From Solen grandis (taxonomy: Eukaryota; Mollusca; Bivalvia; Adapedonta; Solenidae): a DNA stretch of 64,000 bases. The notes under the pieces are model-generated. The model searched no databases and had not been told where the DNA came from. It saw only the letters and a list, made by a program, of their open reading frames with translations. This document shows positions 23,101-35,000 of this stretch, in pieces; the stretch's first letter is position 1, and every line of letters begins with the position of its first letter. The stretch is from contig CM037784.1 in NCBI GenBank assembly GCA_021229015.1, positions 63,809,258 to 63,873,257 on the forward strand. Direction: 5' to 3'. The translations under genes and the position numbers were made by a program.

Positions 23101-26100
23101 CACATGTAAAAAAGAGTTTTAAAAGCAAACTTTGTGTATATGATTTGAACTCAGGTAGCTTATAGCACAAGTCTGTATAAGGTTTGTTTGTTCTGTTGTA
23201 GGTGTGGCTGTAACACCAGCTGTATCACCATGGAGATGGAGGCAGGCTGCCTGCTGGGGCTGCCAATAGAGGTGTGGAAATGCTGAGTGTGGTTGGCCTG
23301 GCTGACAAGTGTGCCCCCACCTCAGCCCCCCACACCAGCGATGATGTGAGTCAGATCCTACTTGGACCTGCACTGCAGATGATGGCTCCACCAACGCTAG
23401 CTGCATCACATCAAGCATGGACTTCGAGTTCACCAACACCGACCTCAGCGGGCCTGACTTCACCCTGGAACACACTTCCATGTTTGATATTTCTGAGTCA
23501 GTCATTGATGAGAAGGTTGAGCTGTTCAGAGACTCTGGCATATTTGATGAGAGCATTATCAAACGCAATAGTGACCAGGCTGAGGCCAATTCTAAGAAGC
23601 TAAATCTGTACAAAGACCTTGGTCTGAAGTTGCAAATCATTCCACTGAACAATCTACAGTTAATTTCTACAGTTGAGACAAGTGAAGGCCTGCACATACT
23701 GGCTGTCCCTGCCGACACAAAATTCTGTGAGACTTCTCTGACCGCAAACCTCATCAACAGTTTCATGAGGCCACCGGTCAGTCTGGACGCTGCTGGACAT
23801 GCTGACCGGGACAGTGGCGAGGAGGACTTGTCACGGAAGATAACCATCACCAATCTTTCCCAACCTGGCCCTAGTTCCATGATGTCTGCGCTTTCACTGT
23901 CATCGTTAGCTAGCCATGCATTGCCCTTCAAGAATGTGTTGATAGGTGAAAATAGTGATTTGGATCAGTTTGAAGAAATAAATGAAATGCCAAAAGATGA
24001 AGCTATCAATGAAAAGGAGTTTTTATCTGTGAATTCAACCAGCAATTTAATACATCAAGAATCTACAGATCAGAAACAAATGCCACCTATAAATTTTCTT
24101 CAGAAGACTCATGAGCAGTTTGACTATCAGAGTGACTACTTAGTTCAAACGCAGGTCAACTCAAAAAGAAATACCACTACTCCATGTTCTCATTCCGATT
24201 CTGTCTTTGAAGATAGAACTGCATATCACAAAGAAAAATTAGGAGCACAGGAACATATTCTTAGAGCAAAGAAATTTGATGGAAGGAAAATTGCAGACGA
24301 CAGAAAAATCATCATTGATATTGGTGGCCTAGAATCAAAAAGGGCCACCAACATGATTTCCTTGCTAGATAATCCCTTGACAAACAAACTCATGAAAATG
24401 AAAACAAAAAAGCAACTGGTAAATTTTCAAGCCAATGAGAAGATGAGTAGCATGAAGGTCATATTCAAAATCAAAAGCAAGAGAAAACCAAATCTTAAAT
24501 CAAATATTTGTGCTTTTAATTGTAATGAGAAGATTGAAGATTCAGCTGAAATGTTGCCTATGTGTAAGGATATGGTGAAGTCAGTCCCAACAGAGAGTGA
24601 AGGAAAACCATCAGTTGCTATGGAAACCATAAATTCTTTAAATTCTGAACATAATGCTGAAATAGAATCTCAGTTTAAGCCCAAGGAATTGAAGAAGAAA
24701 AAAGAGCCAGATGCTGTGAAAATGATTTCAGCAAAAAAAGACACATTAGAAAAGGATGCAAAAACAGTGTACACTTGTGATGTATGTAAGGTTAACTTTT
24801 CTAGGAAAGGCAATTACAAAAATCATTTAAAAGTTCACAGAGATATTGCAAATAAAGCAGAAATGAAAGATTTTGGACAGAAGTTAAACAGCAAAAGTTT
24901 CAAACCAAGTACAGACTTACCTTTGGAGAGCTCCGCCCCAGTGTCCACATCAGATAGTCAGGCACCAGAGCTGAGTGAATCAATCAACATTGGAACCAGT
25001 CCAAATATACATTCTAAAGAAACACTGCTTCAGCTGGATTACAGTGATACTGCAATGGACATCTGCCCTGCTGAACCGGAAACCAGGCAGTCTTCCACAC
25101 CTGTGTTGGTCTCATCTGAAACGGCAACCAGTTCTGGCAACCATGACAATATCCTTACTATAAAGACAGAGACACCACGCTTGACATGTAAGATCTGCCA
25201 GATGAAGTTTTCTAGCGAGGGAAATCTGACCAGACATGGCCTGAGTCACACCGTACCCAGCAAGGTATCTCTCTTAAATTAGGTGGATGTCTTTGGCTTA
25301 ATAATTTAATCTCTCTCTCTCATTTGAAACAGCACCTCAGCTTATGATAGTCAGGATGAAGTTCAGAAGTAGGAGTTATCAAAAAGCTGTAATGCAGTTT
25401 CTATTAAGGCTGAAATGATGATAGGGCTGTACAGCAGTCTTTGATCTCACAGTATGGTACTCAGATCATAATCATGGGGCCCTGTGCCATAGTCAGATTT
25501 AAACAGAAAATGTCACATTGAAATATTCAAAGAATTATTAGGTCACCTTAAATAATAAATGTAACATAGTTTTTATTTAAAATAAGAAAACGTGCCAAAT
25601 GTCACATTGAATAAAAAATCTTTCCCATTTGCTGCATTATTTCAAAAGTTAAGTATATACTAAGTACATATCAGTAAAGATCGTTGAAGTGGGCAAGTTG
25701 AAAGAATTAACGTATATGATTGGTCCATAATCCACAGCATTGCCAATGACATGGATTTTCCTGACTTTCATTATTTCTAAAATGTTATTTAAGTTTAGAA
25801 AGAAGAGGCTGCAAACGAAAGAGCCCTGATATATGTAAGGTTAGAATTATTGATGCTCCTACATTCTACAGGTTGAAGTTTTTCATCATCAAATTCTTTG
25901 TCAAACTAAAAGTTGTAACTAAACAGTGCTCAAATATTTAATATAGAAAATTGTAAATTTATTATACCTGGTTTGAGATTGCCAAAAGTCAAAATAAAGT
26001 GTTGATTTGATGTGTTACCATTTCATTACATGTAAAACCATTTCAAGAAGTATTGAAAAATGATAAAAGTGTTGTGCGGGTTTTAATGATAAATCACATT

Positions 26101-26264
26101 TAGGGATAGCTCCAGTTAATTGATGGAAATCTCCATGTTTCAGGAAGCATCTCGTTTCAAGTGTGAGCACTGTGAGCGAACATTCCTGCAGCGCTGTGAC
26201 TGGCAGAGACACATGCACACGCACACCGGACAGTTCCCTCATATGTGTAGCATATGCCACAAGG
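20171..26264 (+). CDS. C2H2 zinc-finger protein, 3' end missing
   Basis: Putative DNA-binding transcription factor, not assigned to a named family. Proposed exons: 20171-20237 (start in perfect context 'gaaccATGG', 22 codons plus one base), 23379-25264 (long exon) and 26144-26264. All are GT-AG and phase-compatible, giving about 691 residues so far. The N-terminal 480 residues are acidic, Ser/Thr/Lys-rich and without recognisable domain. Finger 1 is at about 489-509 (C-DV-C ... H-LKV-H), finger 2 at 626-646 (C-KI-C ... H-GLS-H) and finger 3 at 658-678 (C-EH-C ... H-MHT-H). A TGQFPHMC linker then begins finger 4, which is cut by the intron after CHK. Fingers 1 and 2 are widely spaced; only 3 and 4 are contiguous. 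No exon completing finger 4 is found before the gap at 28,701. The first-exon join is inferred; translation could instead start at ATG 23,417 (A at -3, G at +4). Confidence 0.75.
20397..21494. mobile_element. Inverted-repeat element built of GTACGTTTTGAC modules, 11-bp TSD
   Basis: The left end carries four modules reading 'gtcaaaacgtaccc' (one variant 'gtcaaagtgtaccc') from about 20,407 to 20,482. The right end, about 21,355-21,489, carries seven in the opposite orientation ('gggtacgttttgac', with 'gggcacg', 'gggtaca' and 'gggtata' variants) separated by 1-8 nt. The whole is flanked by the exact 11-bp duplication TCTGACTATAG at 20,386-20,396 and 21,495-21,505. The AT-rich interior has no reading frame and contains a nested TTAA MITE (20,720-20,919). 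Terminal inverted repeats with a 9-11-bp target duplication would fit a Mutator-like non-autonomous element; that assignment is inference. It sits in the first intron of the zinc-finger gene. Confidence 0.8.
20720..20919. mobile_element. 200-bp TTAA MITE nested in the element above
   Basis: Starts 'ttaaccctttccctcatata' and ends 'tatgagggaaagggttaa': terminal inverted repeats of about 18 bp including TTAA at both ends, as for piggyBac-type TTAA insertion. A second copy with an extra 42-bp hairpin lies at 38,025-38,266. Confidence 0.75.
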
Positions 26265-26500
26265 GTAGGTGGTCAACTGTGAACGCTTGTCATCTACAAT
26301 TAGTAGTACCCTCCCTTGACTAAAGTCATTTCAGCTTGTGGCATTTATAAAGCTCCCTTCAGGAATTCATTATGGTTCTTGATGTAGGAGGAAACATTGG
26401 TATCCAAAAAAAGTCATGTGTCTAGAGGAATGACCAGTACTTATTCAAATAAATCAGACCTGGGATAGAATCCTGGTTACATTGGTGAAAACCTGATGCG

Positions 26501-26767
26501 TTAACCCTTTATTTCTTGAATATTCATGTACAAAATTTTAACTTTATGAATATTAAATAACTTAATTTTAGATTGAACTATAAATAAACTGAAAGGATTT
26601 TTTCTATTAAATGCAGCCTGTTTCCATGCAGCCTGTGTGGAATCTGGGCTACAATATTGTATGAGCAATCAGAGGAGACAGTCACAGAAGGCTTTTGAAA
26701 GGAACAGTCTGATCTGGGTCTCACCTGTTTGCCGATGTGTCAAAATGTGTCTGAGATAAAGGGTTAA
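26501..26767. mobile_element. TTAA-flanked MITE downstream of the last zinc-finger exon
   Basis: Bounded by 'ttaacccttta' and 'ataaagggttaa'. It contains the family words 'tctgatctgggtct' and 'gccgatgtgtcaaaatgtgt' in the orientation opposite to the copy at 12,004. Intact TTAA is present at both ends. Confidence 0.7.
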
Positions 26768-26896
26768 ACTACTCATACATTTGACCTTAATTTGTGGTAT
26801 GGTAATAACTTATTCTTCTAGAAACTTAGAAAGAATAAAATATTTGGTTGTTTCAGACCTACCTGTACTTTTTTAAAAGGTTTGAACAACATTGTA

Positions 26897-28090
26897 TTTT
26901 TAGCTCACCTGAGCACAACGTGCTCATGGTGAGCTTTTGTGATCGCCTTTTGTCCGTCGTCCGTCGTCCGTGCGTGCGTGTGTCCGTCCGTCCGTCGTCA
27001 ACAATTTACTTTAAACATCTCCTCATGAACCGCTGAAGGGATTTTGACCAAACTTCACAGGAATCATCCTTATGATGCCCTCTATCAAAGTTGTACAAAT
27101 TATTCAGATTGGTTAAAAAAGTAGGTCACAGGAGCTAAAAATAGATTTTAAAAATGCAAACTTTGAAAATCTTCTTCTGCAAAACTGCAAGGCCTAGAGC
27201 TTAGATATTTGGTATGTAGCATCATCTTATGGGCCATTACCAAGATTGTACAAATCATAGCCCTACGGTGATAATGCCCCCGCACCAGGGGTCACTTGTT
27301 TTACATAGAGTTATATAGGAAAATCTTTAAAAATCTTCTTCTATGAATCCATTAGGCCTAGAGCTTAGATATTTGGTATGTAGCATCATCTAATGGTTCA
27401 TTACCAAGATTGTTCAAATCATAGCCAACGGTGATAAATGCCCCCGCAATAGGGGTCACTTGTTTTACATAGAGTTATATAGGAAAATCTTAAAAAATCT
27501 TCTTCTATGAATCCATAAGGCCTAGAGATTAGATATTTGGTATGTAGCATCATCTAATGGTTCATTACCAAGATTGTTCAAATCATAGCCAAACGGTGAT
27601 AAATGCCCCCGCAATAGGGGTCACTTGTTTTACATAGAGTTATATAGGAAAATCTTTAAAAATCTTCTTCTGTGAATCCATAAGCCTAGAGATTAGATAT
27701 TTGGTATGTAGCATCATCTAATGGTTCATTACCAAGATTGTTCAAATCATGACCCTATGGTGATAAATGCCCCCGCACCAGGGGTCACTTGTTTAACATA
27801 GAGTTATATAGGAAAATCTTTAAAAAAATCTTATACTATGAATCCATAAGGCCTGGTTCATTATCAAGATTTTCAAAATGGTGGCCCTTTGGAGATAAAT
27901 GACCCCGCACTAAGTCTTCTCCTCTGAAACCATAAGGCCCAGTGCTTATATATTTGGTGTGTAGTATTGTCAGGGCTAAAATGTTTAAGATTGAGTTATA
28001 TCAGAATTCTTGTCTGTTTAAAAACCTTGTAATCAGTTGTAGCAATGGTACTCAGGTGAGCGTTTCAGGGCCATCATGGCCCTCTTGTTT
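26897..28090 (+). repeat. Interspersed element with 165-bp tandem units (+ orientation)
   Basis: The left terminus 'ttttagctcacctgagcaca' is followed by the palindromic 'acgtgctcatggtgagc' and a (gtccgtc)n satellite at 26,948-26,997, then 'caacaatttactttaaacat'. Several units follow, each about 165 bp, with 'agatatttggtatgtagcat' and 'ggggtcacttgttttacata'. The right terminus 'caggtgagcgtttcagggcc' leads to 'ggccctcttgttt'. The same family occurs inverted at 42,810-44,380. It encodes no transposase. Confidence 0.85.
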
Positions 28091-28117
28091 TTGTAAGTAT
28101 CTTTTATTTTTTAAGTA

Positions 28118-28140
28118 CACACACACACACACACACACAA
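28118..28140. repeat. (AC)n microsatellite
   Basis: An uninterrupted AC run of about 22 nt follows 'ttttaagtac'. A second, shorter AC run lies at 57,682-57,699. Confidence 0.9.
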
Positions 28141-28700
28141 TTTGTTTTCCAAATACTCACATTTACATATATATCAATGATTATGAAATCATTACAAGTT
28201 AAAAAAAAAAAAAAGTAAATAAACAAACAAAAAGGAAAAAAAATGAACAATTCCTTCAACTATCTAAATAAAAGAGTTATATCCCTTGGATCATGTATTT
28301 CAAAATCTTTCATAGTACTCAGAATTTTATTTAACAAGAACTATTCCAATCAAAAGAATTTTATTTTTTTTTTTTAAAAAAGGACATTATTCTTTGAAAA
28401 TTCAATTAGAGCTATATATGTAACAAAACACAGAAATCTAGATGTAAGTTGGAAGTCCTATGTAATAATCACTGTCTTGGATATATATATATAAAAGAAA
28501 CAGATTTTAAGTATAGGTTGCATATCCATTATAAACAAAAATAGATAATTAAGAAAACGGGCAGAAAAAAAAACTTTCCTTCAAGTAGTCAAGCTGGAAA
28601 ATTAAATAAAATAACTGAATAAATTACATTCACATAAACATGAAAAGCATTTGATAAAATGAATGTATTTCTTTCAGTATTTTGTATATTGACTTTAAAT

Positions 28701-28800
28701 NNNNNNNNNNNNNNNNNNNNNNNNNNNNNNNNNNNNNNNNNNNNNNNNNNNNNNNNNNNNNNNNNNNNNNNNNNNNNNNNNNNNNNNNNNNNNNNNNNNN
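28701..28800. other. Assembly gap (100 N)
   Basis: Exactly 100 undetermined bases, the convention for a gap of unknown size. The zinc-finger gene (+) enters from the left without its 3' exons and the adhesion GPCR (-) enters from the right without TM4-TM7, so the real missing sequence is likely much longer than 100 bp, or the join is wrong. Confidence 0.98.
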
Positions 28801-29013
28801 AGCGCGCGCTGCATCCTGTGCTTTGTTGCGAATTTACACACAGTTTGTTTCGTTCTTTTTGTAAAAAGAAAAAGATGCGAATCGTGTTAAAATGTAAACT
28901 AATCAATCTCTCTATCTTGTCTACGTAATGTTATACATTTTCTTATCATTCCTAATATGTGTCGATATGCTTTCCATCGAATGACCATATCTCCGCGTCT
29001 CCCAAACCCTTAC

Positions 29014-32000
29014 CCCAACCGAAGAAGAGGTAATAGTTCGTCCTTGACCTTTCCGTGCCAAACACCTGTACCACCTGGGTGTAGAGGTGCAGTCCCTCCA
29101 CCAACATCCAGGTGAACACTGCCGTGAAGAAGTAGTGAATAATGATGGCCGTCACCTGACACACCGTCTTGAAAAATAAATAACAATAACTTCAAACCAG
29201 TGGACAGGCAAACATATTCAGTAGCACGCCATCATCGGATCCCACGCTCGTATAATACGTTTTGCTTCTAAATCGAGCGTGGGTTATTTAACTAGCGAAA
29301 CTTCTATCTCATGAATTATGAATAGATCCATGATGGAGACAGTATGAGTCAACTGACTAATGAAAAGGTACTTTACATATAATTGTTCGGATTTTAAAAA
29401 TCAGCTTTTGCTGTTGTTGTTACGTAGTTCAATGAAGAGTATTCAAAATCATTATCCAGCATGAATCTGTATATATACTTAGTAGTTTTCATAAAAAAAA
29501 CAAAGATTTGCCAGTTGAAAATCCCACGGTATATACGGTAGTGAATTTGAAGAACTTGAGAACTCGAACAACATGTTTAGATATACCAGCGGCTTGCTTA
29601 ATTATGGACTGCAAAAGTTCCCCTTTAATAGCAAAATTTTAAAAAAATTGATCACAACCAATTTAAAAAAAAAATTTTAAATAATAATTGTTGGTTTGCA
29701 AAGATTGTCTTATAAATATATACATCGTTGTGTTGCAAATGTTTTCATAAAATATATACAGTGTTGGTTTGCAAAGATTGTCTTATAAATATATACATCG
29801 TTGAGTTGCGAGTGTTGTCATATAAATATATACAATGTTGGATTGCAAAGGTCGGCATATAAAAGAAGACATTGTTTAGTAGAAATGTTTGTCATAGAAT
29901 ACACACACTGTTGAATTATAAAAGTTACAATGGATGTTACATAAATGTATACAATATTGTTGATTCACAATGTCTGTTACATATATGTATAAATCATTTA
30001 GATGCGCTGGTTGTTACATTAATTTATATGTTGTTGATTCACAAACTCCTTATCATCAATAGAGGATAGGCAAATCGTGATGGTAACACGGTTCATACAA
30101 ATAACGATACGTTCATAAAATATGAGATGTGTGGTAAAACATGGTCATACTTATGACTGATGTCTTAAAATAAACTCTCTGTCCAATTTGGAAACATGGT
30201 GAGCAGATGTTAAGGCAGAGAGATCCTAATGAGGTTTACCGCGATCGGCCGATGTCGACATTTTCCGTTTTCCGACTATTGCCGATGTTGCAATGTTCGA
30301 CAACGCACGGAATCGACTATCATATTTTAGATATTCCTAATTTTTTAATTATGTTATAAAATAGCTTAGTTTGGACATACAAGTGTATTATATTTAAACT
30401 GTTAATTCATGAAAGCCACATTTAAAAAAAAAAATATGAAGAATCATTTGCGGGAATGTCCTTCCGGTGACGACATTGTTGTGATTTCCATGGCCGTGTT
30501 TTAGCATTCACGTCAGGAAATATGAAGGCCAGGGATAAATGCGGCCGTTATTTAAAGCCAAAGAAGGAAAGGTTATTGCATGGTTATGTAAAATATGATC
30601 ACAATTATTCTCATACGCTATTGTGTGACCGAGAGGACTGTAAAGTGGAAAAGTGTCCTAACATTGAACACCGTAGTCGTGGAAATGGAAGTGGGTGGAG
30701 AAAGGGAAGACGATTAGTGGAGTTTGGCGTTTTGTTAAAAAATTTACAGTATTGTGAACACTGTAAAATGGGGCCAGTGCCATTAACATTATATAATGTA
30801 GTTGGGGAATTACAGAAGGGGTTAGGAGGTTGTATGTCATGTGCCAAAACCCCGACTGTAATGAAGTCAACCGTGTGACTTATGACACCAGGGTGATCAC
30901 AATACCTCGACTTTTTTTTCTCCGAAAAACAGACGAGCTAATAATGCATAAAAGTATACATTTTGATTGTATAATTCATCAATCTTGGCATTTCAAATTG
31001 CAATATAATATTTAGTATTTGTCGGTATTATTTACTCATGAACTTTATGAATTATGTCGAGATGAACAACAGATTGGCCTTTGACCTTTCAATTGACATT
31101 GCTCCAATTTCTTTACTTGTTATCTATACTTAATACAATCATTTTGCATATTAAGAGTTATAGTGCTATTAATTTTACTGGTGCTAGTGTGTCTTATATT
31201 TCCTTTGCTCATTTCTACAATTGTTGGCGGCCATGATTGGAAAGGGGGTCATTACATAAAACATGACATTTCTTGAGTTAGGTGTGGTAAACCTTCCTAA
31301 TTTTTGGTTAGGATGTGACACAGTGATTGTGTTTAATTATTGTAATAACAATTTCCATAAACTTGAATTAGAAATATAAAAAATGTTGAACCAAATGTGA
31401 TTTATTGTTTATCGACAAGCAGAAAAAACATGCATAATTCTTAAACCATGTATGGAATATATGAACAAAAAAAATTATTAGACCAGAAAAAAGCTTAAAT
31501 CAATGTTTTATTCTACAAATTAATGTTTTTGAAACACATTTATAGTGTTTGATGTCAAAAACATGATTTTTTTTATGTTAGAACATGTATAGGGTCTGAA
31601 GTCTCAGACGCTCTGACAGGGCGAGAGGGTCACTTTTAAAAACCGGGATTATTTTCCTTTTCAGATGGTAAAAAGTCTTTAAATTTATCAAAAAAGTCAG
31701 AAATGTAATAAAAATTACAAACACAACAGAAACATTGAGTTTTGCAAAAGTGTCCATTAGGATCCCACTTCCTTAAGTAAGGGTTGGGATTAGCATGAAT
31801 GGTCTTCATGTAGCCTCTTTACGTATCAATGTTATGTAATAACTTTTAGAGAAGGCGTGTGTCTATCGTTAGATATTTTTAAAGATTAGATTCATACTGA
31901 ACTTTCTGAGTTCTGTCTGAATACTGGCTTCGCAAACAAATAGTGAGATAGTATATCAGAGGGAAAATGCCTATGATATATGGCATCAAGGGAATTTCCA

Positions 32001-35000
32001 TCAAGACTGCATTTAACATGTTAATGTTGGTAAAATGCTGGCAGAGATAGACAGACATTAATGTTCAGATTGCAGGTAGCCTGTTGACACTTGCCCGGCC
32101 CGGAAATGTCGCATTAGGTATATCTTAACATGGTCGTCACTCAGAAACACCATTTTACTGGTGCTAGGCATTTTCGTGCACTGTGCAGCACCATACATAT
32201 GCCTACGGTCATTGTTCAACTATAAACCGCATTTAGATAACGATTAGTTTACATGTAGATTTATTGCAATAATAGTCCCTTAGCTTCATATTTTGTCATT
32301 CTTTCTCTGATTAAATCAAACCTGTACTCAAGCTGATAATATGTTGTTTATCTGAAAATGCCTTGTTTGTTTGGTTGCTTGGGACTATGGTTTCACGGAA
32401 TGCACTTCTGTCATTTTCGGAGTTTTGTCTATGGGAAACTGATATAATCTGATTTCATTGCGATATGGCGCCTCCGATAGGTGGCAAGAAACAACCAATC
32501 ACATTATCCTGACACAGGGCACTATATTTATATGCAGGTGTCAAGCAAAGGAGATATACTAGCACCGTTTTAACGACATTCGTATGTCACGGCCAGGGAA
32601 TAGGAAAATGTCTTAAAACGGAAGAGCAATATTAAGGTTAAATCATACCAATTCTTTATTGGTTCTGACTTAAAATACTTAACTGAAACCTGGATTAGAT
32701 TCCTATATCATCATGTTTTTATGCTTTCTGTGTTGTGATGCATTGTTTCTGGCAGAGTATGCAGATTGAAATTTATTTGAATGATGGTAAATGCCCAATG
32801 GTTGAACAATATCAGTGTATGTTAAGCATACTAGGGCACATGTCAATGTGCTGGTAACGTTACCATTCATGGATCCAGCATTTTCTAAGCCATGGTAATG
32901 CAATGTTTAAACCTCAAGATCTTTTTTTTTTTTTCTAATATACAAGAACCTTGCGAACTTGAATATCTCTCCTCCGGACGTCGGATGTATTAAGGAGAAC
33001 TCTGTTTTACTAAATTCTAAGGTGGTTAGGGGTCCAGCTGGATTATATCCCCACCCTACCAGCTCCTCTAGGTTTCCGTTTGGTGTTTATACAAAATAAC
33101 AAATATGAATGAATGTTGATATAGTGTACTTTGTGGAGAGTTGCTTTGATGCCAGCAAGAAAGGCAATCTGGGAACACAGGATGGCCATGCACAGGTTCT
33201 TGTGAACATTCACACGTTCGGAATTCAGGGATCTGGAAAATAGTCAACAATAGGTACTCCTTTATGGGGGCTGAATGTTGATATTTTGCCTAGCTCGCTA
33301 ACATTGCGGAAAGTCGAAATACAACAAAATAATAAATGTTTAGCGACCCGAAAAAACGAAATTTGCAATTTATTTGTCGTATTCCGAGCAGCACGAGTCT
33401 TTGTGGCGAGAGCGAAATACTGATCTTTGTGGTGTGCCAGTCGAAAAAAAAATGAAATAATGTTTAAATATTCGCCTCGCTATTGAGCAATACGAAATAT
33501 TTGACCTTTATAAATGTCGTGTATTCGTTTGATTATACTGTAAAGCAGGAGCTTTCGATATGTGAGAAAAACTTACTCACGAAAAGCTTGCTTTATTTTT
33601 TGCATATTTTTTATCTTTTGACATATTTACGGATGATGACGCAAACTTAGATCAAATGAATAAATTAACGATTTTCATTGGCAGAAAATGGCCTTTAGTT
33701 ACAGTTTCTTTGACAAATAAATAAACTGCATTCCCATCATAATTATAGCGACGTCCTCCTGACTACATCTGTTAGATCCTGAGTACACATGAACTATTAA
33801 AAAATCTGAGTGACTAGACTGGGACTCGAACCCACATCGGTGAGATGTTAAGTGACTGTAAGTCAGTGACCATAACCCTTTGACCAACGAGTTTCATCAT
33901 CCCCTTCCCCGAGGAAAAAGCAAACAAGAGCTGTAGGAACGACACATTTGGCCCCTTTATGTGCGGTCAGAAAAATGAACAATGAAAATTGGAGCCAGAT
34001 TTAAACCGGTTAAATACTGTTCCTTAATAATCTTTGATTAATGATTGACCTTTGACCAAGTGACCACAACATCGACAGGAGTCATCTACCTATCATGAAC
34101 AAAATTGAGGAGTGAGGGCTAAAGTATCACCATAAAACTTATCATTTAGATATGGATCAGAAACGTTTTCACAATGTAACATTGACCTTTAACCCTGTGA
34201 CCAATAGGGGTAACCTACTAGTCCATTTTAGTTTTAGTGCGACCCTGACCTTTGACCTTGTAATCACAAAATCAATAAGTGTCAATTACTATTCATGATC
34301 AAATACTCAGTCAAAATTCTCAACGATCGGAAAAGTAGTGGTCTACCAACAGACCGACCGATTGACATTTGCACAATAATATTCCAATGGGAAAATTTAC
34401 TTCGTCGCTAGGTTTTCTGGTGAAAAATCTACCTCCAAGTTCCCAATGTACCATGCAAAGAAAATGTAAGCGGAAGACAAAATCATTCTGAAAGTTTCGG
34501 GGAGCGGGCTGTTTGACATGTTGAAATATTCATGCCAATAGACACGCCAGTAACCGTGTATTCCAGATCAGTGTCTTCAAAGTTCCCGAGTCCATTACCG
34601 ATCTATAAAACTAACTTTCCTTATCTGAAACCCAATACAAAGTATCAACGTCCTAACAAATTGTGTGCGCTTTGTGTGTATGCTTGGCTGTATAAAAGAG
34701 GGGTGATGGAACACTGGGCCTACACTCTTCCAACGGCCCGCGAAAGCCAAATATTCCTGTTGGTAATCGTATACCCAGGAGATCCATACAGAGCTTAATG
34801 GTGCGGTCTCTCTCGATCGGAGGACAGAGAAACGATCCGTATTCGGAAAGCATTTTAAATATAGAAAAACTTTCCCCCAAAAAAGAAAAAAAAATCATCC
34901 AACTGTTTTTATTATTTTAGAGTCTGCTACCGCCGCGAAATTATTTCAGTTATATAAAGACATAAAATAAAATAAACCTTACCCTAACTCAAACCCTACA

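Noticed and set aside
23119..23931. 270-codon open frame on the minus strand opposite the zinc-finger exon
   Set aside because: It is the antisense of a real coding exon; the sense frame has three C2H2 fingers and correct splice sites, while the antisense translation has no recognisable domain.
30611..30870. Minus-strand open frames over 30.6-30.9 kb
   Set aside because: Antisense shadows of the cysteine-patterned + strand Mutator-like fragment.
33816..33895. Functional tRNA gene on the minus strand
   Set aside because: A and B boxes are present but no acceptor, D or anticodon stem folds convincingly; better explained as a SINE head.
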